Assembly: GCA_051294375.1 (NCBI GenBank)
Contig: CM119268.1
Coordinates: forward strand, 8,365,008-8,429,007
Origin: Paraspadella gotoi
Taxonomy: Eukaryota > Chaetognatha
DNA: 64,000 nucleotides
Direction of reading: 5' to 3'
The first letter of the stretch is position 1, and each line of letters starts with the position of its first letter. Under the pieces are notes generated by a model. The model was not told the DNA's origin. It did no database searches and was given only the letters and a program-made list of their open reading frames with translations. Made by a program: the position numbers and the translations under genes. Positions 30,501 through 41,058 of the stretch are shown here, one piece after another.

Positions 30501-33500
30501 TTGAACTTGATTAAAATATTCAAAAATAGATACATGCCAAGGAAATTCTCCTCGATTAGCAAAGCCGGTCAAAATCGTCTCATTTTTAAGAGTTAAGTTC
30601 AGCGTATCATTCTTTCGAAACTTATAACTTTCAATATCGCACGTTTTATTGTAAGTTATGCCCTCCTTGGCTTGTTTACATTCCTCAGCAGTTGGTAAAA
30701 ATAACTCGGGGTTATCTATCCGTTGTTTCAGCCAAGGAAGAAAGAAAGCAACCGATGTGTAAAAACCTAAAGAGCCACAAAAGTCTCCCCCAGGAGTAGT
30801 GACCGCTGCTCCCGACGTGATTCCCAGTAAGGTTGCAGTATTTCCTTCAATTGTAACCAAAGGGCCTCCACTATCACCGTAGCAGGGCCCTTTACCTAGT
30901 TCTTTGTGTTTTATACATATTTTTCCCGTTGCGTTTCTCCCTGGTGTTTCATTCCTGCATCTTTGGTCCTCATAGATATCGACTTCTACATCCTGAAGTA
31001 CATCTGGTATTCCCGAATCATATATGTTATAATAATAGCGAGGATAATGCGTCCTTCCATATCCTGACACCCAGCCAGTGCTCGGCAATTTCTGTAAAAT
31101 AGGAAAAAACAAGTTTGAGCAAACAATGCCGGATCTGCCCACAATCATAAGCGGTAAGCAGCTGATCAGATAATTAATTAATTAATAAATCAATTATTCG
31201 CGTCAAAATCGTTTTTCAGTTTGTCTCGCCTCTCAATCAAAAAACAACAATCTCGATTACAAAATTATTTAATAAATTAATTAATTACAAAATAATGACT
31301 AATTAATTACTAATTTATCAATAATTAATTAATGCAGCTTGAAAAATTAAGGTAAATTTAACTTGTTTTTTTCCATTTTAACTCATTTCCACTTGAACGA
31401 TTCCATCGAGATTTGAATTCCTGCTCAACCACACACTTTTCTACCGACATAAAAAATTTCAAGCCAATCGCCCTAAACAATCATGAGTAATTGGCATTCA
31501 AAGATAACGGAGGTCGAATGGACGTCCATCCTTTCTTAGCTTGAAAAGCTAATAACTCATGAGTGGATTGGGCGATTAACTTGAAAGTTTGGGTAAAATC
31601 GATAAAATCGTTGAACTTGAAGTGAAAAAGAGTTTAGGTGGGAAAAACATAAATTACAGTTAACTATTTTTTTTTCTTTTTATGAAATGTAAATACTTGT
31701 TGTAACGACAACTACTACAATAATAACAAACATTACAACCACAACTACCACCACAACAACCACAACTACAATAACCACCAAAGACCATAACCTTCATAAT
31801 CACAATACTCCATAAACAAAACTATAAATTATAAATATTGTCTCTGATTGTTATGAATTTTATTAAATAAAAAAAGAAATTGCAAGATTAATCACAACTT
31901 ATCGTATGATCCACTGCTTTCCTCTAAATGCCCCCTTCAGTTCAGAATCGGAGTTCTTTACTCGAACTTGATTTAAATAAATATAAAGTGTAAATAAAAT
32001 TTTAAATTTGTCTTAAATCCAACTTGTATATATAATAAATAATGAAAAACATTATACTATTGGGCGAAATGCTATTCGAAGCCGCCTTACCGTATAACGG
32101 AGCAGCGAATATCTCTCGCTCTCTGGCTGGATGACTCAGAGTCAGGATCGGGATCATCAAAAATGACGATGGATTAATTGTTTAGTGTTTAGGTTAGGGA
32201 TAGGGTTAGGTTAGGGTATAGAGATTAGGGTTAGGGATAAGGGTTAGGGATTAGGGTTGTCTTTCCCTACGCAATTTTTATAAAAAATCTTAAAAGCAAA
32301 TATTGATGCGATGATAACCAAATATTGATGCGATGATAACCGAAGGATTGATGCGATGATAACCAAATGATGGATGGCGATGATAGTCATTCATTGATGC
32401 GATGATAGTCCTTCATTGATCGGATGATAATCATTCATTGATGCGATGATAGTCATTCATTGATGCGATGATAGTCATTCATTGATGCGATGCTAGTCAT
32501 TTATTGACGTGATGAGTTAATTAGAGAGAGAGAAAAGAGAGAGAGAGAGAGAGTTGATTGAGAGAGAAATATAGAGAGAATAATAAAATAATAATAAAAG
32601 TTTTTAGAAGGAAAAAAAAATCCACGAAAATCTCGGAAATAAATTTGGGGTTTTGTATTAAGAAAAAAGTGGCGTGATAAAAATAAAATTGTTTTATTAC
32701 AGTGTGATTAAGCATCAATTAACTTTCTATTTTTTTTTTTCAATTGAAATAAGACTGAAGTCTTTTGTTCATCTAGTTCAAAATGAGGTTGAAAACCTTA
32801 TTTTTTTGCATATTATTGAAAATGAATGAGATTGATATTGATTGTTTGAAATGAAAACTCGTCGCTATAAAGCTAAACTATTTTCAATAATAACGGTCAA
32901 AAAAATTATAATCTCTATTAACAAAATATATAGTTGACAATAATCAGTTAACGATTATGATATTTTTGACTTCCAAATATTTTTTTTACTTATTAAAAGA
33001 AATTTTATTTCCTCATCTTAAAAAATTTTAATCTTGAATGAAATTTTAGATTGTTATATTTTTATATTTATATATTATTTATATTAATCCTCGCAATTGC
33101 CGGATATATAGCAGGTATCGCCTACCTGTCACACAAGTTGATGTACATGTGACATTGTCTGCATTATATTTTTCCTTTTTTCTAAAATAAATTCACGAAA
33201 ATCTCGGATGTAAATTTGGGATTTTGTATTGAGAAAAAAAAATGGCGATAATAAGTTTTTAGAAGAAAGAAATAATAAGAATTTTCAAAAAACGAACGAT
33301 CGTACAGAGAGAGAGACAGAAAGACAGAGAGAGAGAGAGAGAGAGAGACAAAGCTGGACAGCTGCTGGAAGGCTGCTGTACAGTCACTGCAGAGCATGAA
33401 CACGTTGCAGAAAAAAAAAAAAAATATATATATATACTACTTATAATTTAAAGAAATAAAAGAAAGGCAAAAATATGTTACAATTGTTTACAATTGGAAA

Positions 33501-34454
33501 TTTTTCCAATTTTTTTTCAAACGCAGCTTGTAAAAGATTTTATTTTTATTTGTATTAAAATTAAGATATAGCTTCTCATTAAAAAGTTCCTTTGAGTTCC
33601 CATTTTTATTATAGATTTAAAAAATTTTTTTTGAATTTCATCTTCAATATTATATACTGCAATATGTAAATTTCTATATACTAATTTGGATACTATAATG
33701 AGTACTATAATCTCATTTGCATATTGCAGTAAATCAAAATGAAGTGGAAATTCAAACAAAAAAATACTTAAATCCAAATGTAATAAGAAAATATCAGAGC
33801 TATTTCAAGATGAGAAGCCATATCTAAATTTTTAACTTACTATGATCGCACACTTTTATAAAACTTCATCGTAATATATAATAATTTTTATTTAAAAAAA
33901 ACGGTAAGTCCAGCCAAAACTATAAAAGCGTAGTAGTTTTTATACAAAAAAGCGTGACGCGCCGACGACGACGACGACGACGTCACAAAGAAGCTGACCT
34001 GAATCAATATCGAGCCTGTCATGGCTCGATAAAAAAAATTCAGGTTTTTTGTCATGGCTCGATAAAAAAAATTCAGGTTTGCTGGGTGACTCTACTCGGT
34101 CAGGATCGGGATCGGCAGAAACGACGACGATAATTTGAACAATAGAGGAAGCAGTTGCGACGGTGAGAGCAACGACGAAGGGAGTGACGCATAAAGCGAC
34201 AATGAAAGCAGCAAAAGGGAAGAGTTTTGTGCGTATGTTTGAGTTCGCTGCTTCATAAGCCGCAGCAAGGGGGCTTCGATGGAAAAAAGTGCCCGCCCGG
34301 ACCAACTTGACCTTACGGTCTCCTCGGCCCTATTGCTTTGTCCGGTCAATCTAAGGTCATTGCCAAAGCTAGGGCAAAGTGACCGTGTGGATTGATCGGC
34401 TTGGAGAAAGAGGAGAGAGGAAGGGTTTAGAGTGAGAGACTGGTGGTAAGTCGC

Positions 34455-34537
<83 letters not shown>

Positions 34538-37500
34538 CATTTCAACTAGTAAATTTTCATTTTGATTTGCAAAATAAAGATTCGACTTGCAAAATGTCAT
34601 TTTAACTTACAAAATATCATTTTGACTTCAAAAATGTTAAGAATTGCAAACTATAAATTAGTATAATTTAGATTTGTGAAAATTACGGTATATCAGTTCA
34701 TTTATAATCCTTGAAAGCTGTACCTGGTTAATAGTTGGAAGACACGCTGCTTGTATATAAACATTTAGATCAAATTTTTCTACTTTCAACAGTGCAATGT
34801 CGCCGGTTATATCATAGTCCCCATAAAAATCAGGGTGAGGAATTGCGTCCAAGACTTTTCTTTTTTGGCGCGAACATTCATCGTATCTTATGTCAGTGTA
34901 CATGTGGCCTGCATACACATATAAATCAGTTGAAAGTGGTCCATAAGACCCCGGAATGCAATGAGCCGCAGTTAATACAAGAGTTTCGCTAATTATTACA
35001 GCACCACATATAATTGAGCCATCGCCTGAAAGAAAAAAATTTAAATAATTCTTCGTCGGATAACATATTGACCTTTTAGAAAAAGTTCATCAGCAATATC
35101 CACATGATAAGAAGTATTTTTTTCCGGTCAAGACTGAAATAATGTACCTACGGCTAAGGAGGCCTGCCAGGGATATTGGCCATATTTGGCTTCTCGTCCT
35201 CCAATTATTCTTGGTGCAATATAACTTCGTTGGCCACAGCTTCCATTGAAGGGGTTGTATTTTAGGAAATCGCAGTTGGGTATGCCTATTGCCTCTTCTA
35301 TATGAATTGTTTTGTCGATATGGTCATTAAATTGACTGATATCTACAGCAGATATGTTATGAAAAAGTTGTGGGAAAGTAAATCCCACGAAAGAAGGTGG
35401 ATCACTTTGAAAGTTGATCATCTCTCCAAAATCGTCGAAGTTGTGGTTAAATGGTACAGTGGAACAGATGAATTTAGGGGTAAATGGCTCGAAAAAGTTG
35501 AAAGAGTGTAAAGTGTTACAATTGTCAATGAAGCGTTCACTGGTAATGGATAATTTTTGCAAGAATGAAGACCTTTCCTTGAGGATTTGATAACCGGCTA
35601 CAACAGCTTCATTCAATATGACTGAAGAATTTCTACAAATCGGATTCACGAACGCATTCAACTCAAAGGGCTCTGTTGTTAATAAGGTCACTAATCCGCC
35701 TATGCTGAGGATTCTTAGGACCTTTCTTCTCTGACGAGTGCAGTCATCCCCGAACACGTTACTTGAAACTGTGCCAGCGTAAGCATACGTGACTTTTCCC
35801 CGAAAAATATAGCCTTCTATCAGCATATGTCTATCGTCAATCAACACGCCTGTATACATTAGGCCGTCAACGATCACTGTTGCATGCCAAGGAAATTCAC
35901 CCCTTGTTGCATAATCTAAGGAGTGGTTCTTGTTCAGAGGTGAAATATAACTTCCTGGTTCGCAGACTGAGGAGTTAAAGGCGGAATTATTGACGCGCTG
36001 ACATTCTGCTTCTGACAATAAAGGAGGTGAGGCTAGTATCTTTTTGATCCATGGACAATAGTAAGATAGGAAGTTGTAAATAACGGGACCTCCGCATTCA
36101 GAACCATTTAGCCTATTATATGAACCGATCACCGTCATGACACCGTCTTTAACGATATATAAAGGGCTGGCATAGTCGCCATAACACGCTCCTTTTTCGC
36201 CATCCTTGTGGATGACGCAGATTTGGGATTTTGTTGATCGACCTAATGGAAGAAGCACAATACAAACAATTTTCTCTTTTTGTCACATACTTTCTATAAA
36301 AAAAATCTATAAAATTTGATTAAAAATAAGAAATATACAAATTAAGTCTCTTGAAGTTGTATTCACATGCTTTTAAGTAAAATTATTGTATAAATTTCCT
36401 ATCTGAAATTTTTGTTTTTGTTTAAATAAATGATTAAACTTCAATATTAAAACCAGCAGAGAAATTAAATGGGATACCGAGAAAGCAACAAACCATACTA
36501 TAGAATACATGGAAAAAAAATAAATATAAACCTACATCTTTCATCATCCAAAAAATCCACTTCCAATGCCTGGAGCTCAGTGTTGTTGGAATCAATTAAA
36601 AAGCCAAAAGAGTTATTTGCTTTTTCCAAAGGTCCAAAGCCGGCAATCCATCCATTACGAGGGAGCTGAATTGATATTTTTGTTTTATAAAAAAGAATAC
36701 AATTTTTGAACCATTGATTTTACCCCTGGATAAAACTATATATCTTGCAATAGAGGATTAGTTAGAAATCTCTCTATTTATGAGTCTGAAAGGAATGTAT
36801 TTAAGATTGTTTTGGGCTCTGATTTGCACAGATTATGAAGATTTCAAGACCCAAGCGGTAAACATTTCGATTGTACATTGTTAAATTAATTTTTTGTAAT
36901 TTTTCACATGCTCAACTGTTCGTTCACACTTACGTCTGCTAAAGTGAGATTGCATTCGGGTAGACAGGCCCGTTGCACAAAATCTGTGAAATCGAAAGGC
37001 TCGACGACGAGAATGGCGACGTCGTGATAGATGCGCAAAATATTTTCATAGTAATCGTATTCTGTGCGAAATTCCGGGTGAACATAGACGCCCAGGACCT
37101 TCCGCTCCTGACGAGAACATTCGTCGGCCGTGACATTCCGTAATATATTTCCGGCGTAGACTCTCGCGTGAGCAAAATTGTTCCTGGAATATTAAGACTT
37201 GTTTTTGTTTTTATTTTTGGTGTGTGGTTTTTTTTTTTTTTTTTTTAAATTTCTGCGCTACTTCTCAGTTTAAACACGTTAGTTACTAAAACCTTTGGGA
37301 CAAAACCTTATGGGTACTTACACGTCCAATAGAATAGGACAGGACGCCCCAGTGAGCACGAACTGTCGATCGATGATTGTCCCGCCACATTGATTGCCTG
37401 ACTCAATAAAAGAAAAAAAACAATTACAACACTTTTCGTCTAATTTAATTGAATTAGTAGGCTGGGACTATTGAGAATTTTTTAAATCGAATTTTCTCTT

Positions 37501-38039
37501 AAGACTTATAACAAATTTTGAAAATGTAGGCGCCATATTTAAAAAGCTAGCAGATAAGTTGGCAGAAACTGACAATGGAATTTTTTTTTTTTTCCCCACT
37601 TTTCTTTAAGATTTTCAACGAAGTCGATCTCGCCTTTTTTTTATTTGGGGGGGGGGGATTGTTACTTTTCCCTCCCACGCGACAGACTTTATGCCTCCGA
37701 GTCGAAATCAAAATAAAAGTCCTAAATTCAGTCATAACATATATTAACATAATTCCACCGACTCGACACGAGTTAAACACCTCGATCGACCCCCTCACCG
37801 TCGTCGTCGATGAAGAGGGCGTTGGAGGGAAATTCCCCCGGCATCGCCGCCCGTCCGCCGACGATTCTGGCTCGGGGAAAGACGCGGCGCCCGCAGCTGC
37901 CGGCGCCGAACGGATCGGAGAAAGCGTCGCAGACGAGGCCGGAGTCCTGCGCCAGCGTCGTCGCCGCTTGAAGGAGCAAAAGCAGCAGCAGCGCTGCGGG
38001 CTGCTGTTGCCGAGTCCACGTTCCGCCGAATCGAGTCAT
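20883..38039 (-). CDS. Giant tandem S1 protease/pseudoprotease (five two-domain units)
   Basis: Thirteen minus-strand exons join in frame: 38039-37799, 37397-37322, 37183-36934, 36665-36536, 36242-35148, 35025-34724, 31091-29810, 29332-29046, 27105-25944, 24943-24690, 24363-23121, 22776-22490, 22148-20883; total 7,875 nt, 2,624 aa. Every junction has GT-AG ends and matching phase. Residues 1-31 are a signal peptide with a poly-Leu core. Five A-B units follow; A domains resemble ordinary S1 proteases, B domains lack His and Ser. The end is Pro-rich (P-T-E-P-G-P-T-E-P) plus a terminal hydrophobic stretch with no cytoplasmic tail, suggesting a GPI signal or membrane anchor. The architecture recalls polyserases, but the ten-domain A-B layout is not one I recognise. 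Only domain 2A keeps a triad (H619, D673, S772), so most of the molecule is probably a binding scaffold. It could be two transcripts instead; an open frame throughout argues against this. Confidence 0.85.
22191..22233. repeat. Poly(T) run in the intron before exon 13
   Basis: About 43 T on the plus strand (poly-A on the coding strand) about 40 bases upstream of the exon 13 acceptor. Confidence 0.9.
23121..24943 (-). CDS. Protease array unit 4 (exons 10-11), Asn/Asp/Glu triad
   Basis: Domain 4A: LTAPNC (Asn for His), SDIALLT (Asp kept), GLCYGDEGGPLV (Glu for Ser). DECSRQ present. Domain 4B: RGQFPWHVSI, VLTVYDYS, AGCTGQ (a decayed ECTRQ), FTIEPFDLNYFVQP, DISYMLRTI. Exon 11 ends C-G-E-R-S-Y-K-E-T-R|I-I-G-G, a restored zymogen site for unit 5. 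Confidence 0.85.
24414..24533 (+). repeat. CT-tailed dispersed repeat, copy 2
   Basis: Same TTTTTGATCTCCCAAATAG...CCACTGAC body and (CT)n tail as 11873-12009, here within the intron between exons 10 and 11. Differences are a few bases and short insertions. Confidence 0.75.
25088..25602 (-). mobile_element. GTCGGATCTGC element, copy R2 (truncated)
   Basis: Minus-strand copy in intron 9 of the protease gene. The palindromic end lies at 25570-25602; two internal modules are present; the ATTAATT stretch and other end are missing. Confidence 0.7.
25944..29332 (-). CDS. Protease array unit 3 (exons 8-9), fully degenerate
   Basis: The zymogen site is lost (S-V-N-I-A-T-T-Y-S-I-H-G-Q-Y-P-W, in exon 7). 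Domain 3A: VTSASC (Ser for His), GGMAVLT (Gly for Asp), GTCYGEGGSP (Gly for Ser): all three catalytic residues gone, though DECSRQ remains. Domain 3B: GEFPWHVNI, VITASFNF, NECTRQ, LLTTEPFELNIYVQP, DISYELKK. Exon 9 ends with the next zymogen-like segment R-I-R-R-G-E-N-A, whose IIGG is broken. Confidence 0.85.
27395..27530 (+). repeat. Possible tRNA-derived SINE fragment
   Basis: GGAGGCAA..TTGCCTCC forms an 8-bp hairpin like an anticodon arm (27421-27441), followed by CCCAAAGGTCTGGGGTTC and TTGCCCGG like a T arm with B-box. CATCAGCGGC occurs on both sides. The D arm is poor, so a functional tRNA is unlikely. It lies in an intron, close to element R3. Confidence 0.4.
27630..28541 (-). mobile_element. 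GTCGGATCTGC element, copy R3
   Basis: In intron 8 of the protease gene. Four internal modules (around 27640, 27815, 28120, 28280) with the ATTAATT-rich stretch between the second and third, and the palindromic end at about 28512-28541. Confidence 0.7.
29810..35025 (-). CDS. Protease array unit 2 (exons 6-7), the only intact triad
   Basis: Domain 2A: zymogen cleavage R577|IIGG in exon 5, LTAAH619C, TGD673IALLK, GPCYGDS772GGP. The residue at chymotrypsin position 189 is Gly766, not Asp, so trypsin-like Arg/Lys preference is not expected. SWG at 214-216 is replaced by SGA. Domain 2B: GEFPWHVSI, LTTSPYS in place of the His loop, DECTRQ, LLTVEPFELNDF, DISYMLRKR, NPPVLYGLL; the Ser loop is E-D-T-G-G-A-A, inactive. 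A 3.6-kb repeat-filled intron separates the two exons. Confidence 0.88.
31104..31660 (-). mobile_element. GTCGGATCTGC element, copy R4 (truncated)
   Basis: Starts AAAAAACAAGTTTGAGCAAA, then CGGATCTGCCC, an ATTAATT-rich stretch and internal modules; the palindromic end is missing. Its terminus lies 12 nt from the start of exon 7 (31091), so it forms part of the 3' splice region. Confidence 0.7.
32186..32257 (+). repeat. Interstitial telomere-like (TTAGGG) repeats
   Basis: Degenerate run of GTTAGGG, TTAGGGA and GATTAGGG units in intron 6. Confidence 0.8.
32302..32516. repeat. 22-bp minisatellite, about 10 copies
   Basis: Unit ATTGATGCGATGATAGTCAT plus two bases; early copies carry AACCAAAT instead of AGTCATTC. 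It lies directly downstream of the telomere-like run. Confidence 0.9.
34456..34536. repeat. (TTA)n microsatellite
   Basis: About 27 TTA units in intron 6. Confidence 0.95.
35148..38039 (-). CDS. Protease array unit 1 (exons 1-5)
   Basis: Signal peptide, then C-G-R-R-V-F-P-R-A-R58|I59-V-G-G zymogen site. Domain 1A: His position is Ser (LTGASC), Asp kept (HDVAILV), active-site loop GACYGDYASP has Tyr256 for Ser, so inactive. DECSRQ motif present. Domain 1B (about 344-560) starts ATRGEFPWH, has DDCTRQ and LLTTEPFELNAFV, no HC and no Ser loop. The exon ends with the next unit's zymogen site (APR577|I578-I-G-G). Unlike later units, 1A is cut by two extra introns (phase 2 after exon 2, phase 1 after exon 4). 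Confidence 0.85.
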
Positions 38040-38219
38040 GATTTATTTTTAGAGGATCCCGTAATAGTTTTTTTTTTTTTTTTTTTTTTTTATCTGTGAT
38101 TGAGCAAGTTTTTAACGATCCGATTCAAAACTACACTATGTCAAAGCGACCTTTGAAAATTAAAACAAAAATTAATAATAATTAATAATTGGTCGGCCCG
38201 TCAACGAGTGGGGCAGACG

Positions 38220-38257
38220 ATGTATGTATGTATGTATGTATGTATGTATGTATGTAT
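38220..38257. repeat. (ATGT)n microsatellite
   Basis: Tetranucleotide run; its counterpart is at 48019-48055 in copy 2. Confidence 0.93.
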
Positions 38258-38597
38258 TTATGTATGTATATCTATGTATGTATGTCTATGTATGTCTATT
38301 ATTATTAGTACATACGTAATACGTAATAGGAGGAAAGGAAAGAAAGGGAAAGAAAAGAAAGGAAAACAAAGGACAACAAAGGAAAAGAAAGAAAAGAAAA
38401 GAAAAGAAATGGAAAGTAAAGGAAAGGAAAAGAGGACAGTTGTGGTATCCTTTTTCCTAAATGATCCCAAAGACAAAAATGTTATAATACTCAAACTTCG
38501 TTAAAGAGAAATTTCAATGGAGATAAGGAAGAAACGAGATGTGAAAAATCCCGTCGGGTCTGAGTCCGTCTGACACAATTTTCGAGTACATTTATTA

Positions 38598-39619
38598 GTC
38601 GGATCTGCTTAAGGGGACCAAGTGACCAGGGAGGGTAAAAAGCTGAAAACATAACCTTTGACCCTCTAACTTAGGCTGGTTCTGACCATATAATTTTTTC
38701 TTCTATAATCATTTGGGCTTAAAAAATTCGATAAAATCAGCTAGCTTAATTTTTTTTTTTTAAATCGGTAAGAAGAAAATCTTTTTCAAGTTTAAAATTT
38801 TGTTTTCGCAAAAAAGGGTAAGATCTTATTTAAAAAGATTTTCAGCTTTTATTACAAAAATTTATAAGAAAAAAAACTAGGAATGAATCGACTGATTTTA
38901 TTTAAACTTTCTTGTCAAATGATTTGGTTAATTGGATAAAAAATAAAACTCTTTGAAGTAATATAAAATAAAAAAAAAAGAAAAAGATTCTGTACTTTTG
39001 CTAAATTTTTAATTGTTATAATTAGGATCATAATATAGTATAATAATACATTTAAGGGATGAATATGAATATTAATTAATAATTATTACAATTTTTGTTT
39101 CTGTAAGAATAGAATTTAGGTTTGATTTGTTTGCTTTAAAGTAAATATAAAAATAAAAAATATTAGTCTTATAAAAAGGCTTTTGTTCAATAAGGCTTAA
39201 CCCAAAAATTGTAGCTTTGTACAGTAAAAAAATAAAAATTTGGAATTTAGTAAAAATATTTCTAATGCAAAAATAAAATAATGGATAATATTTAGGTAGG
39301 GTCAACTAAATTTTTTTTCATAATTATTAAATTTTTGTTTCCGCTACAATAAGAGAATATGATTTTTTTTGCCACTTTCCATGCAAAAAAAAATTAATGA
39401 CTATCACCATTAAATTCCTTTGATGATAGACCCTTAAGCTTATGATATCATTTTTTATCACTGGGTCCCTTAACAGCAGATCCCGACTCTATAATTCACT
39501 TTGTCCGTCCGTCGGTCCGCCCCCTCAATCTTGTCGGGAATTCACTTAATCATGTCAGAAACATCGATTATGATATCATTATGATATCATTATGCAAAAA
39601 AATATTATGTCGTCCATCC

Positions 39620-39654
<35 letters not shown>

Positions 39655-40387
39655 ATCCGTCCCGTCCATTTTTTCAAAAAACTTCAATTACTCGTGATTG
39701 GAAGGATGGATTGGAAATGAAATTTTGTTGTGGGTAGGGAAGTGAGTGATTGAGCTGGATATAAAGTTTCGATGGAATCGTGCGAGTTAGTGAAAATTAG
39801 TTTAAATGGAAAAAAACAAACAAAATTATTTTCACTATTTGAACGCCAATTACTCGTGAGTGGATGGGGGGATTGACCTGAAATTTTGCATGTGGGTAGG
39901 AAAGTGTGTGATTAAGCTGGAAATCAGGTTTCGATGGAATCGTGAGAGTGGAAATGAGTTTAAATGGAAAAAACAAAACCTGTTTCACTAATTGATTATG
40001 CTTTAAATTAAATGCAAGATGTATTGATTAATCAATTAATTAATTAGTTGACTAATGAATTAGTCAATTAATCAATCAATAATTAATTAATCGAAAAATT
40101 AATTATTCAATCAATTAATTTATTTATCTATTAATCAATTAATTCAAATAAATCGATTTATTTACAATTAATTATTTAATATCAATCAATCAATCAAACA
40201 ATCAATCAAGTCAATCGTTATCGCATATTTTTCGTCGTCAGCATCATCGTCGTCGTTGCTTTTGTCGTGGTCAGTGACGAAAAGATCCAAAAACAAACAT
40301 TTCGGATCAAATAAATTAATTTATTAATTAATTACCCGCTAATGATCCTGGCGCAGATCCGACATTGTTTGCTCAAACTTGTTTTTT
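38598..40387 (+). mobile_element. GTCGGATCTGC element, copy R5, split by a nested MITE
   Basis: The left end GTCGGATCTGC is separated from the rest of its palindrome (CAGCAGATCCCGAC at 39474) by an 857-bp insertion. The body has two modules and the ATTAATT stretch and ends CAGATCCGACATTGTTTGC. Confidence 0.7.
38613..39469. mobile_element. TTAA-flanked MITE, 857 bp
   Basis: Flanked by TTAA at 38609-38612 and 39470-39473. Ends GGGGACCAAGTGA and, reversed, GGGACCCAGTGATAA form imperfect terminal inverted repeats. The interior is AT-rich with no transposase. TTAA target duplications are typical of piggyBac-type elements; the family is inferred from that only. Confidence 0.65.
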
Positions 40388-41058
40388 AACTGCGTCATGT
40401 CTAGAAAAAAAAAATCGCCCAATTACGTTGAAATCACAAGATCGCATAATTTTATAGAGAGAGAGGACGAGAAACTTGTTAAGAAGATCTCAAATAAAAG
40501 GGAAAATAATTTAAGGTCTTTTTTTTTTTTATTAATTTAATTGATTTACAAATGGAAAAAAAAACTTGTTCTCGAATTCACGCCTGCCGTTTGGCAGCTT
40601 ATAGTTTTAGTTTTTCTCCCCCAAGATTCCGATCTCAAGTTTTTTCCCCAGTAACCGCTAAACCACTTCCCTCGCCCGCCCGCGCGCCGCTTTCCGCCGC
40701 CGCCGGCCGCCGCCCCTGCCCTCATTCAACTGAACGTTTGAATGCCACCGTCGCGCTCTCTGTAGTTGGCGTTAAATCGCCGGTGCCCTCGTTCTTTTGT
40801 TTGCGTTGGGAACCAATATTCAAAGATAAAAACGACGTGGCGCGGACGAGGCGCTCGCGTGGGCGCCATCTCTTAATGGCCGCCTACGGAATTTTTGAAA
40901 GCTCTGTCAACAAAGAAGCGGAACTGATATAACGCCGAGCGATAGCGGGTTTTTTTTTTTTTCTCTCCTCTCTCTTTTTTTTTTTTTTCTATGTTTTATT
41001 AAATCGTGAAGAGATGTTTTTGAAATTCGGGGAGGGCTGCCATGGCTGCGAGGGGCTG
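39565..41058. repeat. Contig-end overlap, left of gap
   Basis: Nearly identical to 41327-42798 across the N gap. Probably the unmerged end of a contig. Confidence 0.75.

Larger units (their letters stand above)
31092..34723 (-). other. Intron 6 of the protease gene, repeat reservoir
   Basis: At 3.6 kb the longest intron. Contains element R4, telomere-like repeats, a 22-bp minisatellite, a direct-repeat pair (32619-32675 and 33189-33248), a twice-repeated TGTCATGGCTCGATAAAAAA unit (34018-34080) and (TTA)n (34456-34536). The minus frame 34305-33940 reads through GC-rich sequence but has no recognisable domain. Confidence 0.75.

Noticed and set aside
33940-34349. Overlapping minus frames of 85-121 codons within intron 6
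   Set aside because: They cross a tandem duplication and GAC repeat, and the region is spliced out of a well-phased gene.
39600-39660. Repeated GTCTGTCTGTC blocks considered as a CRISPR-like array
   Set aside because: Simple tetranucleotide repeat inside a transposable element of a eukaryotic genome; no spacers.
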